Below, in pieces: positions 7,975 through 17,510 of a stretch of 64,000 nt of DNA; within the stretch, counting starts at the first letter, position 1; every line of letters starts with the position of its first letter. Source of the DNA: Blastopirellula sediminis. GTDB lineage: Bacteria; Planctomycetota; Planctomycetia; Pirellulales; Pirellulaceae. The translations under genes were made by a program, and so were the position numbers. The notes below the pieces were generated by a model. The model was not told the DNA's origin, ran no database searches, and saw only the letters and a list, made by a program, of their open reading frames with translations. The stretch is from assembly GCF_020966755.1 (NCBI RefSeq), contig NZ_JAJKFT010000004.1, forward strand, positions 744,001 to 808,000, given 5' to 3'.

Positions 7975-9561
7975 CTAGCTCTTCGGACCTGCTTTCAGGA
8001 CCGCTTCGCTCACGCCGCCGGCATACTTCTTGAAGTTGTCGGTAAACAGGGTGGCTAGTTTCTTGGCCGCCTCCGCATAGGCTTCCGGGTTGGGCCAGCT
8101 GGTTTTCGGGACCAACAATTCGCTCGGAACGCCAGGGACGTCGGTGATCATCTCCAGGCCGAAGAAAGGATCGGTCTCGGTCTTGCTGTCGCTGAGCGTA
8201 CCCGCATGGATCGCGTCAATGATCGCCCGCGTGTAGCTGAGCTTAAAGCGAGATCCGACGCCATAGCCGCCGCCGGCCCAGCCGGTGTTAACCAGCCAGA
8301 CTTTTGCGTTGTGCTTCGCCATCTTTTCGGCGAGCAGTTCCGCGTATTTGCCGGGATGCCAGACCAGGAACGGACCGCCGAAGCAAGGGCTGAAGGTCGC
8401 CTGCGGTTCGGTGATGCCCATTTCGGTTCCGGCGACTTTGGCGGTGTAGCCGCTGATGAAGTGATACATCGCTTGTTCCGGCGTCAAACGACTGACCGGA
8501 GGCAGCACGCCGAACGCATCGCACGTCAAAAAGATAACGTCGCCAGGATGGCCAGCGATGCAGGGGATCTTCGCGTTGCGAATGAACTCGATCGGATAGG
8601 CGCCGCGGGTGTTTTGCGTGATGCTGGTGTTGCTGAAGTCGACATGGTGATCGTCTTCGTCGTAGACCACGTTTTCGAGCACCGCGCCGAAGCGGAGGGC
8701 CTGGAAGATTTCGGGCTCCGAATCAGGCGCCAGGTCGATCGCTTTGGCGTAGCAGCCCCCTTCGATGTTGAAGATGCCGTCGTCCGACCAGCAGTGTTCG
8801 TCGTCGCCAATCAGCAGGCGTTTCGGATCGGCCGAGAGGGTCGTTTTGCCGGTACCGGAGAGCCCAAACATCACCGAGCTATGTCCCGAGTGCGGGTCGG
8901 TGGTCGCCGAGCAGTGCATCGACAACACGCCCAACTTCGGCATGTAGTAGTTCATCATGGTGAAGACGCCTTTTTTCATTTCACCGGCGTATTCGGTTCC
9001 CAGGATGACCATTTCCCGCTTTTCGAGGCTGACGTCGACGCTCGTCTTCGAGGTCATGCCCGGCGTGTGTTGATTGGCCGGAAATTGCCCGGCGTTGTAG
9101 ATCACCACTTCCGGATCGCCAAATTCGGCCAACTCTTCCGGCGTCGGCCGGATCAGCATGGTGTGCATGAAGAGGGCATGATAAGGGCGCGAACAAATGA
9201 CGCGCACTTTTAGCCGATACTTCGGATCCCAACCGGCGAACGCATCGATGACGTAAAGCGCCTTTCGGGTGTTGAGATAGTCCTTGGCCCGCTCGAGATT
9301 GATTTCGTAGGTCGCTTCGTCGATCTGGATGTTAATCGAACCCCACCAGACCTGTTCGGCCGATTCGTCGGCTCGGACGATTCGCTTGTCTTTGGGGGAA
9401 CGCCCGGTCTTGGCGCCCGAATAGGCGATTAGCGCCCCAGAATCGGCGATCGCCGCCTTTTCGTCGTTGCGAATCGCTTCTTCATAAAGCCGCGAAGGGG
9501 CTAGATTGCGGCGTACATCCGCGACACTGATGCCATAGGGGGTAAGATCCACGGTCCCCAT
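7975..9561 (-). CDS. pckA: Phosphoenolpyruvate carboxykinase (ATP)
   Basis: A 528-residue gluconeogenic enzyme that converts oxaloacetate and ATP to PEP, CO2 and ADP. The PEPCK kinase-1a P-loop GLSGTGKTT is at about 233-241, and the metal/substrate motif SDDGIFNIEGGCYAK at about 259-273. An early GRSPKDK segment is the ATP-type substrate-binding stretch. The start was set at the ATG at 9561, because an AGGAGG Shine-Dalgarno lies 6-7 bases upstream (9568-9574); an ATG 12 codons earlier has no such site. It is monocistronic with a strong terminator. Confidence 0.97.
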   Translation of the reverse strand: MGTVDLTPYGISVADVRRNLAPSRLYEEAIRNDEKAAIADSGALIAYSGAKTGRSPKDKRIVRADESAEQVWWGSINIQIDEATYEINLERAKDYLNTRKALYVIDAFAGWDPKYRLKVRVICSRPYHALFMHTMLIRPTPEELAEFGDPEVVIYNAGQFPANQHTPGMTSKTSVDVSLEKREMVILGTEYAGEMKKGVFTMMNYYMPKLGVLSMHCSATTDPHSGHSSVMFGLSGTGKTTLSADPKRLLIGDDEHCWSDDGIFNIEGGCYAKAIDLAPDSEPEIFQALRFGAVLENVVYDEDDHHVDFSNTSITQNTRGAYPIEFIRNAKIPCIAGHPGDVIFLTCDAFGVLPPVSRLTPEQAMYHFISGYTAKVAGTEMGITEPQATFSPCFGGPFLVWHPGKYAELLAEKMAKHNAKVWLVNTGWAGGGYGVGSRFKLSYTRAIIDAIHAGTLSDSKTETDPFFGLEMITDVPGVPSELLVPKTSWPNPEAYAEAAKKLATLFTDNFKKYAGGVSEAVLKAGPKS

Positions 9562-9701
9562 CGTCCTGCCTCCTGAATCGAAAGTCATTCCGCCCATGTT
9601 GCAACTCCGATTCTAGCATTTCTACCGCGAATGAAGGGAGAGGAGTGACGCAGGCAAGGGGCGGGGAACTGGGCAATTGCAAAAAATGTGGTCTGTTTTG
9701 C

Positions 9702-9732
9702 AAAAAAAAGAGCCGGCCCGAGGGCCAGCTCT
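9702..9732 (-). terminator. Intrinsic terminator of the PSD1/DUF1501 operon
   Basis: Read on the minus strand, AGAGCTGGCC pairs with GGCCGGCTCT (one wobble pair) around a 4 nt loop, followed by eight T. It lies 27 bases beyond the DUF1501 stop. Confidence 0.88.
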
Positions 9733-9759
9733 CTTCGATTGTCGAATTGTCGTGTTGGA

Positions 9760-11229
9760 CTAGATGATCTCGCGAATCGGGTCGACATGTTCGACGCCGA
9801 CCAGCTTCTGATCCAAGCCGCTATAGAAGTAGCTGAGGTGATTGGGGTCGAGACCCAATTGGTGCAGCACCGTAGCGTGCATATCTTTCACCTTCAGCGG
9901 GCGTTCGACCGCTTCGGCGCCCAGTTCGTCGGTGGCGCCGACCGAACGTCCACCCTTGATTCCACCGCCGGCCATCCACATGGTGAAGCCATACGAGTTG
10001 TGATCGCGGCCGGTCCCTTCGGCGTACTCCGCCGTCGGCTGACGTCCGAACTCACCACCCCAGATCACCAGCGTTTCGTCCAACAGGCCGTTGCGCTTCA
10101 GGTCTTTCAACAGGCCGGCGATCGGCTTGTCGGTGCGACCTGCGTGATAGTTGTGGTTCTTTTCCAGGTCGCCGTGGGCGTCCCAGTTGTTGTCGTTGTG
10201 GTGGCCGCCTGAGTAAAGCTGGACGAAGCGAACGCCCCGTTGAACCAGACGACGCGCCATCAAGCAGCGACGGCCGAATTCTTCGGTCTGCGGATTGTCC
10301 ATGCCGTACAGTTTCAGGGTGTCTTCGGTCTCATCGGCGAAGTCGACCGCTTCCGGCGCCGATTCTTGCATCTTGTAGGCAAGCTCATAGCTGGCGATGC
10401 GAGCCGCCAGGTCCGAGTTGTCGATACGAGACGCCAGGTGACGATCGTTCGAGTCCTTCAGCGTGTCGAGGATGTCGCGCTGCATGTCGCGGGTAATCCC
10501 TTGCGGCGGCTTCAGGTCGATGATTGGCGCTCCCTTCGAACGGAAGATCGAACCTTGGTAGGTCGCCGGCATGAAGCCGCTCGACCAGTTCTTGGCGCCG
10601 CTGATCGGACCGCCGGTCGGATCGAGCATAACGACGTGACCCGGCAGATTTTCATTGACGCTTCCCAAGCCGTAGTTGACCCACGAGCCCATGCAGGGGA
10701 AGCCGCTCAGAATGCGACCGGAGTTCATGTTCAGCATCGCCGAACCATGAATCGGCGACTCGGCGGTCATCGACTTCAAAAAGGCGATGTCGTCAACGCA
10801 GGTCGCCAGGTTCGGAAACAGTTCCGAGACCCATTGGCCTGATTCGCCGTACTGCTTGAAGTTCCACTTCGGACCGACAACGCGCCCCTCGTTCTTTTCG
10901 CCGCCGCGGCCTTTGGTTTTTACCGGCACGGTCTTGCCGTCGAGCGGATAGAGTTTCGGCTTGTAGTCGAACGTGTCGATGTGGCTCGGCCCGCCGTACA
11001 TGAAGAGGAAGATGACGCTCTTCGCTTTGGCCGGGAAGTGAGGCTGCTTGGCCGCCAGCGGATTCTTGAACGTACTTTCGCCTTCGGAACCGAGCGCCTG
11101 ACTGGTCAGGAAGCCGTCCCCCGCGAGCATCGCGGTGAGCGCGAGCCCGGTGAACTTGCCCCCCGCTTCCCAAAGGAATTCGCGACGGGTTCGTCCGCAA
11201 AAATCGCCGTGGTGTGAATGATTGGCCAT
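9760..11229 (-). CDS. DUF1501 (sulfatase-fold) exported protein
   Basis: A 489-residue protein with a twin-arginine signal, TRREFLWEAGGKFTGLAL, near residues 14-31. The body shows the DUF1501 hallmarks: SVIFLFMYGGPSHIDTFDYKP, a middle MTAESPIHGSAM region, and the closing LVIWGGEFGRQPT and GRDHNSYGF. DUF1501 is related to the alkaline phosphatase/sulfatase superfamily. Planctomycetes encode many copies, almost always beside a PSD1-type cytochrome gene, as here (stop of the upstream gene 65 bases away). Substrate unknown; a role in handling sulfated or other complex polysaccharides is often suggested but unproven. It is the second gene of a two-gene operon. Confidence 0.93.
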   Translation of the reverse strand: MANHSHHGDFCGRTRREFLWEAGGKFTGLALTAMLAGDGFLTSQALGSEGESTFKNPLAAKQPHFPAKAKSVIFLFMYGGPSHIDTFDYKPKLYPLDGKTVPVKTKGRGGEKNEGRVVGPKWNFKQYGESGQWVSELFPNLATCVDDIAFLKSMTAESPIHGSAMLNMNSGRILSGFPCMGSWVNYGLGSVNENLPGHVVMLDPTGGPISGAKNWSSGFMPATYQGSIFRSKGAPIIDLKPPQGITRDMQRDILDTLKDSNDRHLASRIDNSDLAARIASYELAYKMQESAPEAVDFADETEDTLKLYGMDNPQTEEFGRRCLMARRLVQRGVRFVQLYSGGHHNDNNWDAHGDLEKNHNYHAGRTDKPIAGLLKDLKRNGLLDETLVIWGGEFGRQPTAEYAEGTGRDHNSYGFTMWMAGGGIKGGRSVGATDELGAEAVERPLKVKDMHATVLHQLGLDPNHLSYFYSGLDQKLVGVEHVDPIREII

Positions 11230-11294
11230 CGTATTTCTCTCCCTTCCTGCGATTGACTACGCGGTCGAAGTGACCGCCGACGATCGCAGTTTGG

Positions 11295-13772
11295 CTAGTC
11301 GATAAAAATGAATTCGTTCAAGTTCAGCACCATCAAGCAGTAGAGATCGAGGGCACGATCATCGCTCAATGAGTGCTTTGCTTTCAGTTTGGCGATCAGC
11401 TGTTCGCCGGCTTGGATGTCGGCTTCGGTCGCCGCACGTCCCAGCCCTTTTTCGATTGACAAGACGATTTGCTGTCGCAGATCGCCAGGGGCTTCCTTCC
11501 GGAGCGAATCGCCAAATTCCTTGGCTTGTTCGTTCAGGAAGTCGCCGTTGAGCATCCCGAGCGCTTGCGCCGGTTGCGTGGTTGCAAAACGTTCCGGGCA
11601 AAGAGCGTCGGTTTCTGGGAAGTCGTAGTTCGCGAGCATCGGCGGAATCAGCGAGCGTTTGACGAAGATGTAAATCGCGCGGCGATTGCGTTCGTCTTCC
11701 GACGAGTCATGCCAACCGGCGCCCGGCTGCGACTGCCCCGCTTTCACTTCGTCCGAAACCTTCGGGTAGTAGCTGGGGCCGAACATCTTGTCGTTGAAGG
11801 TGCCGTTGGCGACCAGCAGCGAATCGTAGATTTCTTCGGCCGACAGACGACGCATGTCATGACGCCACAGCAGATTGTTCGCGGGGTCTTTCGCCAGGCC
11901 TTCCGGGGAACCGGCCGACGACATCTGATAGGTGTTGGACATCATGATCAGCTTGTGGATCTGCTTCATGCTCCAGCCGTTGTTGGCGAATTCCAACGCG
12001 AGCCAGTCGAGCAGCTTCGGATGGGTTGGTTGATCGCCGAGCTGGCCGAAGTTGTCGGTCGAGCGGACGATGCCGCGGCCGAAGTGATGCTGCCACAAGC
12101 GATTGACCATCACCCGCGACGTCAGCATGTTGTCTTTCGACGCGATCCAATTGGCCAGCGCCAAGCGACGACCCGAGGTTTGACCATTTGCCGGCGGAAC
12201 AATCTTCGGCTCCGGCGATTCAAAGATCTCCGGGAAGCCAGGCGCCACTTCGTCGCCGGGGACGTGCGGATTGCCACGCATCATCACGGTCGTCGACGGC
12301 GGCGGATTGAGCGCCTTGTTGATCGCCATCGCGAACTGACGCGGCGGCAGCTTTTCCTGCCGCTGACGAGCCGCTTGCAGCTCTTTACGCAGCTCTTCGT
12401 ACTGCTTGCTTTGATCGGGAAGGATCTCGGCGATCTTCTTTTCGATCTCGCGACGCTTCTTCGGATTGCGGGCCTCTTTGCGTTCCCCTTCCGGAAGCTG
12501 ATCGACCACCTGGCGATAGATGTCGTCCATTTGGCCTTGCAGTTCGCCAATTTTGCGTTCGGCTTCTTCGTGCTGTTTGCGAACGTCGTCCGAGGTGATT
12601 TCGCGACGGCTGTTCGAGATGTCCCCTCGGCGACCGTACGGCGCGACGTCGCGCATCAGCGCGAGCATCTTGTAGTAGTCGGTCTGCGGGATCGGGTCGA
12701 TCTTGTGATCGTGGCAACGCGAGCAATTGATCGTCAGACCAAGCATCGCTTTACCGGTGGTGTTCAGCAAATCGTCATAGTGATCGTACTCGTGCTGCAG
12801 CGGATCGGCCGGTTCGTCGTCCCAGACTCCGAGACGGTAATAACCGGTGGCGATGATCGATTCCGGGGTCGCATTCGCCAGTTCGTCCCCGGCCAACTGT
12901 TCGATCAAAAACTGATCGTACGGTTTGTCTTCGTTGAGCGAGCGAATAACGTAGTCGCGATATTTCCAAGCGTCGGGCTTGTCGCCGTCACGTTCAAAGC
13001 TGTTGGTTTCGGCGAAGCGAACCAGGTCAAGCCAGTGACGGCCCCAACGTTCGCCATACTGCGGCATCGCCAGCAAACGATCGACCAACTTTTCGTAGGC
13101 GTCCGGCGACTCGTCCGCAACGAACGCTTCGATTTCGGCATAGGTCGGCGGCAAGCCGATCAGGTCGTAGTAAGCGCGGCGAATCAACGTGCGGCGATCG
13201 GCGCGGCCGTTCGGCTCGAGGCCGTTTTTTTCGAGACGCTTCAGGACAAAGTTGTCGATCGGATTGGCGACCAAGTCGGCGTGCTCCACTTCCGGCGGAG
13301 TTTGCACTTCCGGCTTTTCGAACGCCCAATGCTTTTTCCAATTGGCGCCTTCGCCGATCCATTGACGGATCAGGGCGACTTCTTCCGCTTTCAGCGGTTT
13401 GCCTTCCGGCGGCATACGTTCCGAATCATCGGTCGCGATGATGCGGCGCAACAGCTCGCTTTCGTCCGGCTTGCCCGGAATGATCGCGGCCATGCCGGAG
13501 TCGGCTTCGGCCATCGCCCCTTCGCGCGTGTCGAGCTGCAGACCCGACTCTCCTTCGCCGGGACCGTGGCACGAGTAACAGCGTTTCGCTAGCAGCGGCT
13601 GAATGTCGCGAGCGTAATCAACTTCGTCTTGACCATAGCTGGTTGCGCTCATCGCAAGCAGACAAAACAGCGGGACGAGTTTGGGGATGAAACGACTCAA
13701 TTGCTTGCTCCAGGAACGTCGGACGGGACGCGTAGGCGGCAGGATGTCAGGTCTGGCAGGAAACGAAATCAT
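11295..13772 (-). CDS. PSD1/DUF1549-DUF1553 planctomycete cytochrome protein
   Basis: An 825-residue exported protein. After the signal (…LVPLFCLLAMSATSYGQ) comes a planctomycete cytochrome c domain with the haem motif CYSCH (C65, C68, H69) and the distal RMPPEG loop (about 118). DUF1549 covers roughly 165-380, a charged probably coiled-coil insert about 400-470, and DUF1553 about 520-790. The ATG at 13772 gives a long pre-signal stretch. A TTG at 13700 with GGAG 7 bases upstream would give a compact signal peptide, MSRFIPKLVPLFCLL, and is a credible alternative. It is the first gene of the operon with the DUF1501 partner, and its divergent neighbour is an XylR-like regulator that probably controls it. 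Confidence 0.93.
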   Translation of the reverse strand: MISFPARPDILPPTRPVRRSWSKQLSRFIPKLVPLFCLLAMSATSYGQDEVDYARDIQPLLAKRCYSCHGPGEGESGLQLDTREGAMAEADSGMAAIIPGKPDESELLRRIIATDDSERMPPEGKPLKAEEVALIRQWIGEGANWKKHWAFEKPEVQTPPEVEHADLVANPIDNFVLKRLEKNGLEPNGRADRRTLIRRAYYDLIGLPPTYAEIEAFVADESPDAYEKLVDRLLAMPQYGERWGRHWLDLVRFAETNSFERDGDKPDAWKYRDYVIRSLNEDKPYDQFLIEQLAGDELANATPESIIATGYYRLGVWDDEPADPLQHEYDHYDDLLNTTGKAMLGLTINCSRCHDHKIDPIPQTDYYKMLALMRDVAPYGRRGDISNSRREITSDDVRKQHEEAERKIGELQGQMDDIYRQVVDQLPEGERKEARNPKKRREIEKKIAEILPDQSKQYEELRKELQAARQRQEKLPPRQFAMAINKALNPPPSTTVMMRGNPHVPGDEVAPGFPEIFESPEPKIVPPANGQTSGRRLALANWIASKDNMLTSRVMVNRLWQHHFGRGIVRSTDNFGQLGDQPTHPKLLDWLALEFANNGWSMKQIHKLIMMSNTYQMSSAGSPEGLAKDPANNLLWRHDMRRLSAEEIYDSLLVANGTFNDKMFGPSYYPKVSDEVKAGQSQPGAGWHDSSEDERNRRAIYIFVKRSLIPPMLANYDFPETDALCPERFATTQPAQALGMLNGDFLNEQAKEFGDSLRKEAPGDLRQQIVLSIEKGLGRAATEADIQAGEQLIAKLKAKHSLSDDRALDLYCLMVLNLNEFIFID

Positions 13773-14035
13773 CAGAAAAGGGAAAAGGACGATCTCGTCA
13801 TGGTCTCATTCTTCATCTTTGGGCGGTTCGATTCAATGAGTTTTCGAAACCCGGAATTGAGAAGTTTTGCAGGGAACGACTGCTGGGGGGCGTTGAAAAG
13901 GCAAAAAAACGGCAAAATCGACCCCAAAAAAGGGTTCACTAGCTCGATATTGCATTGCGTACGTCCGCCAACGTCGTTCATAATTGGCAGATTGGGATTC
14001 TCGCCACTGCTGACTCTTGAGAATTGTTACGCTCC

Positions 14036-15208
14036 ATGCAACGTCGCCGCGTGATGCTGATTGTCGAAACGTCGCTGGTTTACGGACGCGAGGTTTTACG
14101 GGGAATTAATCGATACGTCGTGGCGAATGAGCCTTGGTCGATCTACGTCGACTTGCGTGAGTTGGTCGTAAGACCCCCCGCGTGGCTGGAAAAGTGGGAA
14201 GGAGACGGCATTATCACCCGGTCGACCACCCCGAGTCTGGCTGAGAAACTTCGCGCATTGAAGATTCCGACCGTCGACCTGACCGACATTTACGGGAATC
14301 AGGGATTGCCGCAGATTGGCACCAACCACGAAGCGGTCGGCAAAATGGGCGCACAGCACCTTCTAGAGAGGGGTTTTCGCCACTTCGCCTTTTGCGGGTT
14401 CACGGGACACAACTGGTCGACACGTCGCCAGGAAGGTTTCAAAGCGGTGGTGACCAAGGCTGGTTTCGACTTCCACCAGTACCATTCTCCCTGGGATACG
14501 ACGACCGCGCTGACCTGGGATGAACAGCAAAGCCAGATCGTCCGTTGGCTGGAATCGCTGCCGCGGCCGATCGGGATCATGGCCTGTAACGACATGCGTG
14601 GTCAGCACGTGCTGGACGCATGTCGCCGCATCAGCGTCGCCGTGCCGGAAGAAATCGCCGTGATCGGCGTCGACAACGACGAACTGGTCTGCGACCTGTG
14701 CGATCCGCCGCTGTCGAGCATCATGCCGAACCCGCAGCGGATCGGTTACGAAGCGGCGGCGATGCTCGACGCGCTGATGCGCGGCGAAGAGCCGAAGCAG
14801 ATGAGCAAGCTGATCGAACCGATCGGCGTCGTTACCCGGCAGTCGACCGACGTGCTGGCGATTGACGATCCGCTGGTCGCCTCGGCGGTCAAATACATTC
14901 GCCAGCATGCGTGCGACGGCATTTCGGTCGAAGACGTTTTGAAGCAGGTCCCCGTCTCGCGTAGCATTCTGGAACGCCGTTTCCGCAAATACATCGGCCG
15001 CTCGCCGCAGTCCGAAATTCGCGCCGTGCAACTGAAGCGGGTCCGCCAGCTCCTCCGCGAAACCGACTTGCCGCTGGAACGAATCGCCACCCTCGCCGGT
15101 TACGACCATCCGGAATACATGAGCGTCGTCTTCAAACGAGAACTGGGCCAAACGCCGGGTCAGTACCGAACCCAAAACGTCAAAGGCGCCTCGCGCCGGT
15201 TCCGGTAG
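14036..15208 (+). CDS. XylR-like AraC-family transcriptional regulator
   Basis: A 390-residue regulator with an N-terminal LacI/periplasmic-binding-protein-like sensor domain (about 1-270; MLIVETSLVYGREVLRGI and IGVDNDELVCDLCDPPLSSI are typical) joined to a C-terminal AraC-type double helix-turn-helix (about 285-385; GYDHPEYMSVVFKRELGQTPGQYR). This is the layout of E. coli XylR, so a sugar ligand is likely, but which sugar is unknown. The ATG at 14036 is preferred over a TTG four codons upstream. It is divergent from the PSD1/DUF1501 operon across about 260 bases, the usual position for a local regulator. Confidence 0.92.
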   Translation: MQRRRVMLIVETSLVYGREVLRGINRYVVANEPWSIYVDLRELVVRPPAWLEKWEGDGIITRSTTPSLAEKLRALKIPTVDLTDIYGNQGLPQIGTNHEAVGKMGAQHLLERGFRHFAFCGFTGHNWSTRRQEGFKAVVTKAGFDFHQYHSPWDTTTALTWDEQQSQIVRWLESLPRPIGIMACNDMRGQHVLDACRRISVAVPEEIAVIGVDNDELVCDLCDPPLSSIMPNPQRIGYEAAAMLDALMRGEEPKQMSKLIEPIGVVTRQSTDVLAIDDPLVASAVKYIRQHACDGISVEDVLKQVPVSRSILERRFRKYIGRSPQSEIRAVQLKRVRQLLRETDLPLERIATLAGYDHPEYMSVVFKRELGQTPGQYRTQNVKGASRRFR

Positions 15209-15216
15209 TCATCTCA

Positions 15217-15370
15217 ACACTAGCCCGCAGCGCAAGCGAGGGAATGTGCTTGCAAGTTGATGACAAATCTCGAAGCTCGAATGACGAACTAGCTTTTTCT
15301 TCGTTGTTCCGGTTTCGACATTCGTCAAACTGCCTAACGCATTCCCTTGCTTGCGCTGCGGGCTAGTATT
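15217..15370. repeat. Dispersed paired inverted repeat, copy B
   Basis: The left arm (15217-15248) carries AGCCCGCAGCGCAAGCGAGG, and the right arm (15336-15370) is its complement with one or two changes. It begins 9 bases after the stop of the XylR-like gene. The interior contains the 14-mer TTCGACATTCGTCA (15314-15327), whose exact reverse complement occurs again at 58620-58633, just after miaA. Confidence 0.85.
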
Positions 15371-15442
15371 CTTGGCTAGTGTTCGCGCGATTCGCCATTC
15401 GCTACTCTTTCTAGTGTGCCTGAACCTGGAAGGAGCATTCTC

Positions 15443-16198
15443 ATGACGAGCCGACCGCTGCGGATCACGATCTGGAACGAATATGCCCATGAGCGGGAAA
15501 ACCCGGTCGTCGGCAAGATCTATCCTGAGGGGATTCATAACGCGATCGCCGCTTTTCTTCGTGAGAAACTGGGCGGCGAAGCCGAAGTAGGAACGGCGAC
15601 GCTAGATGAGCCGGAACATGGGCTCACGGTCGAAAAGCTGGCCGCCACCGATGTGCTCTACTGGTGGGGACATGCGAAGCATCTCGACGTGCAGGACGAG
15701 ATCGTCGATCGAGTGCAGCAGCGCGTGCTTGAAGGAATGGGGCTGGTCGTGCTCCACTCCGGTCATGACTCGAAGATCTTCAAGCGAATGCTCGGCACTC
15801 GTTGTTCGCTCCGCTGGCGCGAAGCCGGCGAACGAGAACGACTTTGGATCACCGCCCCGGGGCATCCGATCGCCAGCGGACTAACCGGCGAATACTTTGA
15901 ATTGCCGCACGCCGAGATGTATGGCGAGTACTTTGATATCCCGCAGCCGGATGACGTGATCTTTATCAGCTGGTTCGAAGGGGGCGAGGTCTTCCGCAGC
16001 GGCTGCACCTTTACCCGCGGCGCCGGGAAGATCTTCTATTTTCGGCCCGGGCATGAGACTTATCCGATCTACTACGACGCCAACATTCAGCAGGTGCTGA
16101 CCAACGCGGCGCTCTGGGCCCGGCCGAGCGGGACGACGTATCTAGGAACGTGTCGTAATCCTACGGAGTCGCTGAGCCCGATTGAACGTCGCGAGTAG
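15443..16198 (+). CDS. ThuA domain protein
   Basis: A 251-residue soluble protein starting at an ATG with GGAAGGAG about 8 bases upstream. It is ThuA-like (a trehalose-utilisation family with a glutamine-amidotransferase-like fold). It has the opening [10 protein letters not shown], the [12 protein letters not shown]-type segment, [19 protein letters not shown], and the closing [20 protein letters not shown]. The family is implicated in disaccharide metabolism and is abundant in planctomycetes. Its place after an XylR-type sugar regulator is compatible with a sugar role, but repeat copy B separates them. The exact reaction is unknown. Confidence 0.9.
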   Translation: MTSRPLRITIWNEYAHERENPVVGKIYPEGIHNAIAAFLREKLGGEAEVGTATLDEPEHGLTVEKLAATDVLYWWGHAKHLDVQDEIVDRVQQRVLEGMGLVVLHSGHDSKIFKRMLGTRCSLRWREAGERERLWITAPGHPIASGLTGEYFELPHAEMYGEYFDIPQPDDVIFISWFEGGEVFRSGCTFTRGAGKIFYFRPGHETYPIYYDANIQQVLTNAALWARPSGTTYLGTCRNPTESLSPIERRE

Positions 16199-16247
16199 GG
16201 CGGTTACAACGTCCGTTCGTCGAAATCGTGGATTGGAAGGAAACAGT

Positions 16248-16829
16248 ATGAGCGGCGATCTGTTCTTCGGAGTGATGGAGCGACTAACCCCGCAGCTTCG
16301 TGCTGGTGATCCCAGCGGGTGTGAAGTGGGGGCGATCGAGGCGCTGCTGGCCCTCCCGGCAACGCCGTTTCACATCGCGGCAGATTTGAACATAAGCAAT
16401 GATCCTGCCGAAGTCGCTGCCCATTTTGATCGTTTCTATCGGTTGGAATCGCTCCGGTTAGACATCGGTGCGGTCTATACGGAGATGAATGGATTCGATA
16501 TCAATCCTGACCGTTGGTATTGCGACGTGTTTGCCTACATTTCGGATGGCGGAATCGAGGATTGGGACTGGCTTAGTAATTGGCAATCGGAATACTTCTA
16601 CGACTGTACGATCACTGGGCTAGAACCATTGCAGAATGTTTACGCTAGCAAGGCGTTCCGCGATCCGGCGAACAACGACGCAAGCTATCTTTCGAGCATC
16701 GTGGTCGTCACCAAGTTCCAGCGTTTCATGCAACGATGTGCGGCGGAGATGGTCGATTTGCGAGTGCCCCTTTACATAACAGCGCATGACTTCGACTATA
16801 TTGCTCGCATCGTTCCCGCAGGTAAATGA
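16248..16829 (+). CDS. Protein of unknown function
   Basis: A 193-residue acidic, Trp/Tyr-rich protein starting at the ATG at 16248, with GGAAGG about 8 bases upstream; the longer in-frame version overlaps ThuA and is not preferred. Notable stretches are NPDRWYCDVFAYISDGG and GIEDWDWLSNWQSE. No signal peptide, membrane segment or catalytic motif is visible. The layout (small, acidic, cytoplasmic, few homology cues) would fit an immunity-type or accessory protein, but nothing proves that. It converges with purN. Confidence 0.65.
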   Translation: MSGDLFFGVMERLTPQLRAGDPSGCEVGAIEALLALPATPFHIAADLNISNDPAEVAAHFDRFYRLESLRLDIGAVYTEMNGFDINPDRWYCDVFAYISDGGIEDWDWLSNWQSEYFYDCTITGLEPLQNVYASKAFRDPANNDASYLSSIVVVTKFQRFMQRCAAEMVDLRVPLYITAHDFDYIARIVPAGK

Positions 16830-16874
16830 TCTGGCGATTTTACGGGCGTTTGGCATGCCTAGTCGCAATAGCGT

Positions 16875-17507
16875 CTAGCGAACCGCGACTTTTCGACCGT
16901 CGATCGTAATACGGCCTTCGGCGAACAATTGCAGCACGTGCGGGTAGAGTTCGCATTCCGCCTCGAAGACACGCGCGGCGAGGGCCGCGGCGTCGTCATC
17001 GGGTAAGACCGGAACCGATTGTTGGGCGACGACCGGACCGTTGTCGTAATGATTGTCGACCAAGTGAATTGTGCAGCCGCTTAGTTTGACGCCGTAGTCA
17101 ATCGCCGCCTGGTGAACGCGGGCGCCATAAAAACCTTCGCCGCAAAAGGCCGGGATCAGCGACGGGTGAATGTTGATCACGCGATTGTCAAAGTCGGCCG
17201 GAATCAGCACATGCTTCAGGAAACCGCCCATCACGACCAGGTCGACGCCGGCGGCGCGGCAGGCGCCGAAGACGGCTTCGCTGAACGACTCGGTCGACTC
17301 GTACGACTTCCAATCGGCGATCGAGACGGGAATGTCGCCGTCGGTCGCGTACTGAAGGCCCTTCGCTTTCGGCGTGCTGGAGACGACGAGCGCGACCTTG
17401 ATCCAGAGATGTTCGGCGGCGATCTTCTCGAGCAAGTTGCGCAGCGTCGTGCCGCCGCCTGAGATCAGAACGGCGACACGCAGCGGGTTATCGGCACAGT
17501 GGCTCAT
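16875..17507 (-). CDS. purN: Phosphoribosylglycinamide formyltransferase
   Basis: A 210-residue folate-dependent GAR transformylase of de novo purine synthesis. The phosphate-binding loop is LISGGGTTLRNL (about 14-25). The catalytic Asn-His pair is in NIHPSLIPAF, and the catalytic Asp in HYDNGPVVAQ. The length is normal. It starts 3 bases after the ileS stop on the same strand, so ileS and purN form a tight operon, an unusual pairing by standard bacterial gene order. Confidence 0.95.
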   Translation of the reverse strand: MSHCADNPLRVAVLISGGGTTLRNLLEKIAAEHLWIKVALVVSSTPKAKGLQYATDGDIPVSIADWKSYESTESFSEAVFGACRAAGVDLVVMGGFLKHVLIPADFDNRVINIHPSLIPAFCGEGFYGARVHQAAIDYGVKLSGCTIHLVDNHYDNGPVVAQQSVPVLPDDDAAALAARVFEAECELYPHVLQLFAEGRITIDGRKVAVR

Positions 17508-17510
17508 GCG

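Noticed and set aside
11469-13592. 707-codon open frame on the plus strand
   Set aside because: It is antisense to the PSD1 gene, which has clear haem and DUF motifs. The shadow has none.
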